Positions 1 to 4,982 of a DNA stretch of 8,077 bases are shown here, one piece after another. Position 1 is the first letter of the stretch. Each line of letters starts with the position of its first letter. The notes under the pieces were generated by a model, which had not been told where the DNA came from, made no database searches, and saw only the letters and a program-made list of their open reading frames with translations. Source of the DNA: Propionibacteriaceae bacterium (GTDB lineage Bacteria; Actinomycetota; Actinomycetes; Propionibacteriales; Propionibacteriaceae); contig JAJTCL010000110.1 of NCBI GenBank assembly GCA_021323255.1, positions 1 to 8,077 of the forward strand, read 5' to 3'. Both the position numbers and the translations under genes were made by a program.

Positions 1-1
1 G

Positions 2-1705
2 GAAAAGGCCCGCCGCATCGTCGCCCTCTGCCGCGAGCTGCGCGGTCAGGGCATCGTCTATGTATCGTCCCGCCGCGATGCCGAAAACCTGGCGGGCGTC
101 CTCGGCGACAATGGCGTGCGTGCCGTCCCTTACCACGCCGGACTCGAGCCACGGCTACGCGCAAACAACCAGGATCGCTTCATGCGCGGCGACGCTCGAG
201 TCGTCGTTGCCACGGTCGCCTTCGGTATGGGAATCAACAAACCGGATGTCCGCTTCATCATCCACTTCAGCCCGAGCACCTCGCTGGAGGCCTACGCTCA
301 GGAGTCGGGACGCGCCGGCCGCGACGGCTACCCCTCTCGCTGCGTGCTTCTCTACACCTCATCTGACCGTGCGACCCAAACCCGACTGGCCCGCCGCGAT
401 GCCATGGACCTCGCCACGTTGCGCCAGGTCTACGCCGGCATCAAGCGGCATGCCGCCGGCTTCTGGGCCATCTTCGACCCCTCGCGGATCGTCCTCGGCG
501 GCGAGCCAGGCGACGATCCCGACGAAGCGCCCGACCCCCGCATCGGCATCGGACTCCTCGTCGAAGGTGGCCTACTCGAACGCCACCCCAACGCACCCGT
601 CACCTGGACCCTGACGCCCGGGGGCAATGAAGAATCGGCCCCCGGTGTGCTCGACGACGCGGACGTCGCTCTCTGGCAGAAAATCGTCGACTGGGCCGGA
701 CTCGACACCTCCCGCGGCAGGCCGGTCATGTTACAGACAGCTGCGATCTGCGATGCCCTGGACATCTCACCGGAGACGCTGGCGCGGGTGCTTGAGGGGC
801 AACCAGACTGGCACGCACAGGAAGGCAACCGGCTGCCCTGCCTCCAGCTCTTCCCGGTCGAGGCCAATGCCGGCACGCGACTGCAGCGCGTCCTCGACAA
901 CGCCGCGCAACGCGCCAAGACCCGCGTCAACCGGATGATGACCTACGCCGAAGGTCGCCGCTGCCGCCACGCCGAGCTCGCTGCCCACCTCGGCGAACGC
1001 CTCGACCCATGCCGCACCGCCTGCGACGTCTGCACCCGCGAACCAGCGGAAGCATCGGAAACCATCACGCTGCAGGAGCGACCTCCAGGCAAGCGGTCCG
1101 CCGCAACATCCGCGGACGCAGCCGTGGTCTTGAGAGCCGTCACCACCGTCCCGTTCGCGGTTGGCAAGACCGGCTTGATCCGATTGCTCGAGGGCTCGAT
1201 CCAGAGCCGCATCCAGGGCGACCGTTCCCCCTACTTCGGGGCGCTCAGTGACCTGCCGAAATCGAAGATCGATGGGTTGATCGATCGCCTCGTGGACGAC
1301 GGGTTCCTGTTTAGGGATCTTGATCACGAGTTCAAGCTCATTCGCCTGACCAAACTGGGCGCCGCGGCAAATCTTGACGACCTGGTTAACTACGACGAAA
1401 TTCCCACGCGATCCGAACGTTCGCAGGTCGCTTCCACATCAAATGACGACCTGGATCTCTCACCAGAAGACCAAGCAGTTCTGCGCCGCCTACAAGACTG
1501 GAGACGGGAGCGCGCCGACCGTGACGCCGTTCCCGCCTACGTCGTCGCACCCAACGCGACCCTCGTTGAGATCGCCCGGCGTCGCCCTGCCGATCCCGGT
1601 CAGCTCGTCGAAATCAAAGGGTTCGGACCAACCCGAGTTGAAAAGTACGGCGATGAGATCCTGGTGGTCATAGGCGCTGAGGTCGCACCTCCCGAGCCGA
1701 GCTAG
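2..1705 (+). CDS. recQ: RecQ-family ATP-dependent DNA helicase, 5'-truncated by window edge
   Basis: Superfamily 2 3'-5' DNA helicase acting in recombination and repair. The frame is open from base 2, so the N-terminal lobe with Walker A and the DEAH box lies outside the window; 567 residues remain. Lobe 2 shows the RecQ hallmarks YHAGLE, VVATVAFGMGINKPDVRF and motif VI QESGRAGRDG (about 299-328). Four cysteines at 962, 1010, 1022 and 1031 (C-x15-C-x3-C-x2-C, ending CDVC) form the RecQ zinc site. A winged-helix RQC region follows (about 1117-1370: FAVGKTGLIRLLEGS, then LIDRLVDDGFL), then a C-terminal HRDC domain (about 1456-1690: VPAYVVAPNATLVEIARRRP, IKGFGPTRVEKYG). Odd: roughly 220 residues separate motif VI from the first zinc cysteine, far more than the nearly 60 I recall for E. 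coli RecQ, so an extra domain is inserted. The family assignment is very secure. The stop is TAG. Confidence 0.95.
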   Translation, partial: EKARRIVALCRELRGQGIVYVSSRRDAENLAGVLGDNGVRAVPYHAGLEPRLRANNQDRFMRGDARVVVATVAFGMGINKPDVRFIIHFSPSTSLEAYAQESGRAGRDGYPSRCVLLYTSSDRATQTRLARRDAMDLATLRQVYAGIKRHAAGFWAIFDPSRIVLGGEPGDDPDEAPDPRIGIGLLVEGGLLERHPNAPVTWTLTPGGNEESAPGVLDDADVALWQKIVDWAGLDTSRGRPVMLQTAAICDALDISPETLARVLEGQPDWHAQEGNRLPCLQLFPVEANAGTRLQRVLDNAAQRAKTRVNRMMTYAEGRRCRHAELAAHLGERLDPCRTACDVCTREPAEASETITLQERPPGKRSAATSADAAVVLRAVTTVPFAVGKTGLIRLLEGSIQSRIQGDRSPYFGALSDLPKSKIDGLIDRLVDDGFLFRDLDHEFKLIRLTKLGAAANLDDLVNYDEIPTRSERSQVASTSNDDLDLSPEDQAVLRRLQDWRRERADRDAVPAYVVAPNATLVEIARRRPADPGQLVEIKGFGPTRVEKYGDEILVVIGAEVAPPEPS

Positions 1706-1756
1706 CGCGTAGTGCGAAGTGTCGTGGCATTTTGAGTGCTGTGACATGGAGAGGGT

Positions 1757-1841
1757 GTCATTCTGAGCCCGCAGGCGAAGAATCTCGTCTTCGACGAACG
1801 GAGATCCCAGTCAGGCGAGGTCATTCATTCCGCAGAATGCC
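1757..1841. repeat. Nested palindromic repeat, probably dispersed
   Basis: Three nested inverted repeats lie just after recQ. The outer arms are GTCATTCTG (1757-1765) and CAGAATGCC (1833-1841), complementary at 8 of 9 positions. The middle arms are ATCTC (1782-1786) and GAGAT (1801-1805). The inner hairpin is TCGTC-TTC-GACGA (1785-1797). The left end (TCATTCTGAGCC..GCGAAGAATCTCGTC) resembles a short intergenic repeat I recall from Chloroflexota and other high-GC genomes; that recall is unverified. It encodes nothing. The folded transcript could also help end recQ transcription, although there is no U-tract. Confidence 0.5.
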
Positions 1842-1854
1842 GCGAAGTTCGAAT

Positions 1855-1888
1855 ACAGCTCTCAGCATTCAGCGCCCTATGCTAGACT
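1855..1888 (+). promoter_or_regulatory. Weak promoter candidate upstream of tRNA-Sec
   Basis: TATGCT (1878-1883), overlapping TAGACT (1883-1888), is the only -10-like stretch close before the tRNA, about 45 bases from its 5' end. No convincing -35 hexamer is placed 16-18 bases upstream. The positioning is reasonable for a tRNA promoter, but the support is only one hexamer. The remainder of 1842-1929 shows no other recognisable feature. Confidence 0.25.
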
Positions 1889-1929
1889 CCGCGCCGCTCC
1901 GCCGGGCGACGCACTCAACCCGGCGCCTC

Positions 1930-2027
1930 GGGGGCGGATGGGGCCTGGTGGCCTCCCCAGTCTTCAAAACTGTGTGAGTGGGGGTGCTCCCCTCACTGGT
2001 GGGTTCGACTCCCATGCGCCCTCGCCA
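1930..2027 (+). tRNA. selC: tRNA-Sec (anticodon UCA)
   Basis: Selenocysteine tRNA, charged with serine and converted to Sec-tRNA for SelB-directed UGA decoding. The D arm is a 6-bp stem, GGGGCC/GGCCTC, closed by the 4-base loop TGGT (1940-1955), a bacterial tRNA-Sec hallmark. The anticodon loop CTTCAAA (1962-1968) carries TCA at 1964-1966. The variable arm is very long (1974-1996; GTGAG pairs CTCAC, then GGG pairs CCC). The T arm is 1999-2015 with loop TTCGACT. The acceptor strands are 1930-1937 and 2016-2023, discriminator G2024, and CCA 2025-2027 is encoded. Odd: acceptor pairing has one G-U (1931/2022) and a G-G mismatch (1937/2016), the anticodon stem base is C-U (1957/1973), and a second CCA follows at 2028-2030. 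An ordinary UCA suppressor would lack the long variable arm and 6-bp D stem. selA, selB and selD are not in the window. Confidence 0.9.
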
Positions 2028-2030
2028 CCA
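1999..2030. other. Candidate attachment site (attL) in the tRNA-Sec 3' end
   Basis: Tyrosine integrases commonly recombine in the T-arm/acceptor end of tRNA genes, and selC is a well-known target of genomic islands in enterobacteria. Here the tRNA 3' end faces an integrase gene 1.2 kb away, and short direct repeats resembling arm-type sites lie 80-135 bases inside. The core itself is inferred: no second copy of this segment is visible in the window. The longest chance match I saw is 9 bases, GCGCCCTCG near 7355 inside the cyclase gene, which I do not regard as an att site. Confidence 0.35.
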
Positions 2031-2032
2031 AA

Positions 2033-2052
2033 TTCCGCATGCCGGAGCGGAA
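2033..2052 (+). terminator. Hairpin behind tRNA-Sec, possible terminator
   Basis: TTCCGC (2033-2038) and GCGGAA (2047-2052) form a perfect 6-bp stem with an 8-base loop, beginning 6 bases after the tRNA CCA. It is followed by ACTTT rather than a real T-run, so it may be a weak terminator or processing hairpin. If the tRNA end is an attachment site, this hairpin came with the element. Confidence 0.35.
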
Positions 2053-2106
2053 ACTTTGGCATTCCACTGCAACCAGCGTTTTCGCGATGGCTCCACTCAA
2101 AATCGG

Positions 2107-2162
2107 TTGACAGCAGATTTGACAGCACAAGTTCAACGAGGACACCCGGTGGTCGACAGCAG
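2107..2162 (+). repeat. Three direct repeats, candidate integrase arm-type sites
   Basis: TTGACAGCAG (2107-2116), TTGACAGCAC (2119-2128) and TCGACAGCAG (2153-2162) are near-identical 10-mers in the same orientation, the first two 12 bases apart. The 2028-2271 gap is otherwise non-coding. Short direct repeats about 100 bases inside an att core are what the N-terminal arm-binding domain of phage-type integrases recognises. A competing reading is a pair of -35-like TTGACA boxes, but no -10 sits at the right distance from either. A small inverted repeat GGTCG/CGACC (2151-2155/2164-2168) overlaps the third copy. Confidence 0.4.
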
Positions 2163-2271
2163 ACGACCGAATAGGTTTGTCGAGTTAATCCAGATGGGCG
2201 GGAACATAATTGATTCACAATAACCGGTAAGATGGGCTGAACCAGCGGATAAGGCAGAGAAAGGCACGTTA

Positions 2272-3204
2272 GTGGAGCAGTTCGGCGTCCTCAAGCGGGT
2301 CGACTTGCGGCGGCTTTGGCCGCACGAGGCGTTGGACTTTACCGCCTGGCTCGCCGAGAACATCGCGTTCCTCGGGGAAGCGCTTGGCATGGACCTCGAA
2401 TTGAAGGGCCGGGAGGCGCCCGTCGGCCAGTTCTCGCTTGACCTCCTCGCCCACGACCTCGGCAGCGACCGTGCCGTGATCATCGAGAATCAGCTCGCGC
2501 CGACCAACCATGACCACCTCGGCAAGCTCCTCACCTATGCGGCCGGCCACGATGCCGCCGTCGCGGTGTGGGTCGCGCCCGAGTTTCGGGACGAGCACCG
2601 GCAGGCACTCGACTGGCTCAACCAACGCACGGACGTCAACACCGAGTTCTTTGGCGTCGTCATCGAGGCCCTCCAGATCGACGAGTCACGGCCGGCTCCT
2701 AACTTCCGCCTCGTCGCCGCCCCGAACGACTGGCGCAAGGCCAACATCGGTACGGACGGCCGGGAGCCTTCGGTCAAGGGCGAAGCGTACCGAGCGTTTT
2801 TCCAACGACTTGTCGACCGCCTTCGAGAGCAGCACAACTTTACCGGGGCGCGGAAGGCGCAACCGGTGGGCTGGTACTCATTCTCGTCGGGAACTAGCGG
2901 CGTCTCGTACGGGTTCGTCTTCGGCGGCAGCCGGGCGCGGGCGGAAATCTACATCGACCGCGGCGAGGGACAGTGGAACAAGTGGCTCTTCGACGAGCTT
3001 TACGCGCAGCGCGACGGCATCGAGGACGAGTTCGGCGGGCCGCTGGAATGGCAGCGCCTCGATACCAAGCGTGCCTCCCGAATCGCGATCTATCGGATGG
3101 GCAGCATTGAGGATCCCCCGGAGGTACTCCAAGAGATCGAAGACTGGGCGGTCGACCGGTTGCTGCGGTTCAAGGCCGTCCTCGGGCCGCGGTTGTCCGG
3201 CTGA
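2272..3204 (+). CDS. DUF4268 family protein with PD-(D/E)xK-like N-terminal half
   Basis: 310 aa, soluble, with no signal peptide or membrane segment. The N-terminal half resembles restriction-endonuclease-fold proteins: GQFSLDLLA with Asp57, then VIIENQ with Glu72 and Gln74, then HDHLGKLLTYAAG (residues 80-92). The spacing fits a D-(x)n-E-x-Q variant of the D-ExK core. The C-terminal half (about 200-310: YSFSSG, AEIYIDRG, WNKWLFDELY, IEDEFGGPLEWQRLDTKRAS) matches the DUF4268 pattern as I know it. Molecular function is not established; a DNA-acting or defence-related role is inference from the fold and island location. GTG start chosen because AGAAAGG (2258-2264) sits 7 bases before it and the frame is closed by TAA at 2221. 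It is convergent with the integrase, 50 bases apart. Stop TGA. Confidence 0.8.
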   Translation: MEQFGVLKRVDLRRLWPHEALDFTAWLAENIAFLGEALGMDLELKGREAPVGQFSLDLLAHDLGSDRAVIIENQLAPTNHDHLGKLLTYAAGHDAAVAVWVAPEFRDEHRQALDWLNQRTDVNTEFFGVVIEALQIDESRPAPNFRLVAAPNDWRKANIGTDGREPSVKGEAYRAFFQRLVDRLREQHNFTGARKAQPVGWYSFSSGTSGVSYGFVFGGSRARAEIYIDRGEGQWNKWLFDELYAQRDGIEDEFGGPLEWQRLDTKRASRIAIYRMGSIEDPPEVLQEIEDWAVDRLLRFKAVLGPRLSG

Positions 3205-3254
3205 GTCGCGGCAGGCGGGCCAGCGGTGTCCTGTGGTGAGAGTGCGGACGCACC

Positions 3255-4388
3255 CTAGCCTGCAAGGATGGCATCCATCGCTGCCGCCGCCTGTTGATGC
3301 ATCGCCGGCAGCAAGTGCGAGTAGGTGTCAAGCGTTAGCCCGACCGTGCTGTGGCCGAGCATATCTGAGACCACCTTAGGGTGGACACCTTGCAGCAGCA
3401 GAAGCGTCGCGGCCGTGTGCCGCAGGTCATGAAACCGGACGCGAGGAATGCCGGCCTCATCGAGCGCCTTATAGAACTTCTGCCGCGACCATGATGGATC
3501 AGTCGGCCCGCCAATGGGACCGGAGAAGACCAGATCGAGGTCTCGCCAGTCGGAACCGACCTGCTTGCGACGGAACGCCTGACGGTCGCGATGCACACGC
3601 AAAGCCTGAATCGCGCGCTGACTAAGCAGGATCGTGCGCCGCGAGCGCGTCGATTTCGGCGTTACGAAGACCAGACCGGCTTCCTTCTGCTGTTGCAGCG
3701 CGCGTCGCACGGTGAGCTTCCCGGCGTCGAGGTCAATGTCGTCCCATTGCAGTCCCAGCAGTTCACCGGCGCGCATCCCGGTCGAGATCGCCAGCACGTA
3801 GAGAGCGTGCGCGGGATGATCAAGTGTCGCAGCGAGAAAGGCATTGGCTTGCACCGGCGTGAGTACCTTCATTTCCGTGCGCTGCGCGCGGGGTGAAGTT
3901 GCCCCGTGACAAGGGTTGCGCGAGATCATGCCCCACTTCACGGCCTGCTCGAAGGCACGATGCAGACAGCGGTGCGTATGGCCAACGGATCGTGCCGACA
4001 TTCCTGCTGCTGAGAGGTCAGCATAGAGTCCTTGTAGATCGAGCGCGGTCAGCTTGGCGAGTTGCTTGCGGCCGATGCGGGGCGCGACTCGCACTCGGAC
4101 GATCGACTCGTACCCTTCGTAGGTTCTCACCTTCACCGATGGCTTTACGCTTGCGCTGAGCCACTTGTCGAGGTACTGCGCGACGGTCAGCCGGCCGGCT
4201 CCGAGATCGAGGCCGTCGTCCAGGTCTCTCATCGATGACTTGAGCTTGTCAGCAACTTCCTTGCGCGTTTTTCCATAGAGGTACTTGCGCTTACCACTTG
4301 GTAGCGTTAGTGCGGCGACCCAGCGCCCGTCGCTTTTGGCCTGGTAAATCGAACCTTCTCCATGACCTCGGTGCTTCTCTCTCGCCAT
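3255..4388 (-). CDS. int: Phage-type tyrosine recombinase / site-specific integrase
   Basis: 377 aa integrase catalysing strand exchange between attP and attB through a 3'-phosphotyrosine intermediate. Residues 5-50 (GEGSIYQAKSDGRWVAAL, KRKYLYGKTRKEV) form an AP2-like arm-binding domain. Residues about 67-155 are the SAM-like core-binding domain. The catalytic domain runs from about 175 and has all six expected residues: Arg206 (STGMRAGEL), Lys245 (TPKSTRSRR), His320 and Arg323 (HDLRHTAATL), His346 (LGHST) and Tyr356 (LDTYSHLL). Length is normal and nothing is missing, so it should be active. The ATG at 4388 is preferred over a GTG at 4424 because GGGAGGT lies 6 bases before the ATG and the extra 12 residues resemble no domain. 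It reads towards the tRNA-Sec and is divergent from the XRE regulator. Confidence 0.95.
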   Translation of the reverse strand: MAREKHRGHGEGSIYQAKSDGRWVAALTLPSGKRKYLYGKTRKEVADKLKSSMRDLDDGLDLGAGRLTVAQYLDKWLSASVKPSVKVRTYEGYESIVRVRVAPRIGRKQLAKLTALDLQGLYADLSAAGMSARSVGHTHRCLHRAFEQAVKWGMISRNPCHGATSPRAQRTEMKVLTPVQANAFLAATLDHPAHALYVLAISTGMRAGELLGLQWDDIDLDAGKLTVRRALQQQKEAGLVFVTPKSTRSRRTILLSQRAIQALRVHRDRQAFRRKQVGSDWRDLDLVFSGPIGGPTDPSWSRQKFYKALDEAGIPRVRFHDLRHTAATLLLLQGVHPKVVSDMLGHSTVGLTLDTYSHLLPAMHQQAAAAMDAILAG

Positions 4389-4404
4389 TGCGGTACCTCC
4401 CGGG

Positions 4405-4434
4405 TTGGATCGACCACCACTCACTGTGTATAGT
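4405..4434 (+). promoter_or_regulatory. Promoter candidate for the XRE regulator
   Basis: TTGGAT (4405-4410) and TATAGT (4429-4434) are separated by 18 bases and would start transcription about 30 bases before the regulator's GTG. The same AT-rich stretch read on the minus strand contains TATACA, a possible integrase -10, but I see no good -35 for it. Divergent, overlapping promoters are therefore likely within this 82-bp gap (4389-4470). Confidence 0.45.
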
Positions 4435-4435
4435 T

Positions 4436-4445
4436 TACCACGGTA
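4436..4445. promoter_or_regulatory. Possible operator between int and the XRE gene
   Basis: TACC-AC-GGTA is a small dyad symmetric site directly behind the TATAGT box, close to the expected transcription start of the regulator and upstream of the integrase promoter region. XRE regulators bind such dyads and often control themselves and a divergent int. Half-sites of only 4 bp make this a weak call. Confidence 0.25.
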
Positions 4446-4470
4446 TTTGACGTCTTTGGAGGCTAAACAC

Positions 4471-4707
4471 GTGCCCCGTCCAATTACGGGAGAAAGCCCA
4501 CTTGCGCGACTTCGGGTTGCCGCCGGGCTGTCTCAAACCCAACTCGCGGAGCGGCTCGGGACAATTTCGGAGCCGGGTGTTCATCGATGGGAAACGGGTC
4601 GCACTCGCCCGGGCGTGGACATCCTGCCCCGCTTGGCAGCAACACTCGGGGTCTCCGTTGAGTCGTTGGTTCAAGCCATCGTGGAGACACCGAGGCGGCA
4701 GGAGTAA
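4471..4707 (+). CDS. Small XRE/Cro-type helix-turn-helix regulator
   Basis: 78 aa, one HTH_3-like domain. The segment from residue 11 (LARLRVAAGLSQTQLAERLG) holds the first helices. Residues 34-45 (EPGVHRWETGRT) are the recognition helix and the following turn, and ILPRLAATLGVSVESLV (51-67) closes the domain as in Cro/C1 proteins. There is no second domain. A GTG at 4471 is chosen because GGAGG (4458-4462) stands 8 bases before it; the longer in-frame start at 4405 would overlap the promoter and add 22 residues of no domain. It is divergent from int, so a role in controlling integrase expression, as repressor or directionality-type partner, is inferred. It could equally be a stand-alone element repressor. 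Stop TAA. Confidence 0.85.
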   Translation: MPRPITGESPLARLRVAAGLSQTQLAERLGTISEPGVHRWETGRTRPGVDILPRLAATLGVSVESLVQAIVETPRRQE

Positions 4708-4718
4708 CGAGTCGGAAC

Positions 4719-4739
4719 GTGCTCCATATCCTGGAGCGC
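4719..4739 (+). terminator. Hairpin after the XRE gene, possible terminator
   Basis: GTGCTCCA (4719-4726) pairs with TGGAGCGC (4732-4739), 8 bp with one G-U, around a 5-base loop, 12 bases after the regulator's stop. No T-run follows. The position suits a terminator. The rest of the 4740-4982 gap holds only a promoter candidate; no gene with plausible start and content is seen there. Confidence 0.4.
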
Positions 4740-4896
4740 AATCTGATCAATCGAAACCAATGACGCCCTGACGACCAGAGGGGTCCTGCTGGAAAAGGTT
4801 CGGATGATCAATCTGGGTGGGATCACTGATTCGGGTCATGGGCATCCCGGGAAGCGCCAGAGCAACGGGAATAGTGCTAGTGCGCTGCCGCGCCGC

Positions 4897-4926
4897 TTGT
4901 GTCCACGATGCGCGTCGTACCATAGA
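4897..4926 (+). promoter_or_regulatory. Promoter candidate for the cyclase-ATPase gene
   Basis: TTGTGT (4897-4902) and CATAGA (4921-4926) are 18 bases apart and about 57 bases before the GTG start. The hexamers match consensus only partly. It is the best-placed pair in the 275-base gap before the gene. Confidence 0.3.
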
Positions 4927-4982
4927 CGCTCGTATTCCTCCCATCGGCTGCGGAACTTACAAAGAGGCGCGGAGCGGAAGTC

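Larger units (their letters stand above)
2028..4740. mobile_element. Putative integrative element at tRNA-Sec (left part, right end not found)
   Basis: Grouped by inference: a tRNA 3' end as left boundary, arm-like repeats (2107-2162), a DUF4268 nuclease-like gene as cargo, a tyrosine integrase on the minus strand, and a divergent XRE regulator. This is the normal layout of the mobility end of a tRNA-borne island or prophage-like element. No phage structural, replication or conjugation genes are seen. The right limit given is only the end of the last gene that clearly fits; the element may extend past the window, or be a remnant. Confidence 0.4.

Noticed and set aside
430..1327. Long minus-strand ORFs opposite recQ
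   Set aside because: They lie antisense to a gene with unmistakable RecQ domains and are explained by GC-rich codon bias; their products are low-complexity Arg/Ser/Ala-rich or match no family.
1938..2223. Several short ORFs across the tRNA-Sec and the following gap on both strands
   Set aside because: They run through the tRNA structure and have neither family motifs nor good ribosome sites.
3235..3254. Small dyads (GTGC/GCAC, GGTG/CACC) between the convergent DUF4268 and integrase genes as a terminator
   Set aside because: The stems are only 4 bp, overlap each other and have no T-run; too weak to annotate.
4389..4424. Upstream GTG start for the integrase, adding 12 residues
   Set aside because: The internal ATG at 4388 has a strong GGGAGGT site 6 bases upstream and starts at the natural beginning of the arm-binding domain.
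4405..4470. Longer N-terminus for the XRE regulator
   Set aside because: It would overlap the TTGGAT/TATAGT promoter candidate, while GTG 4471 has a GGAGG at the right distance.
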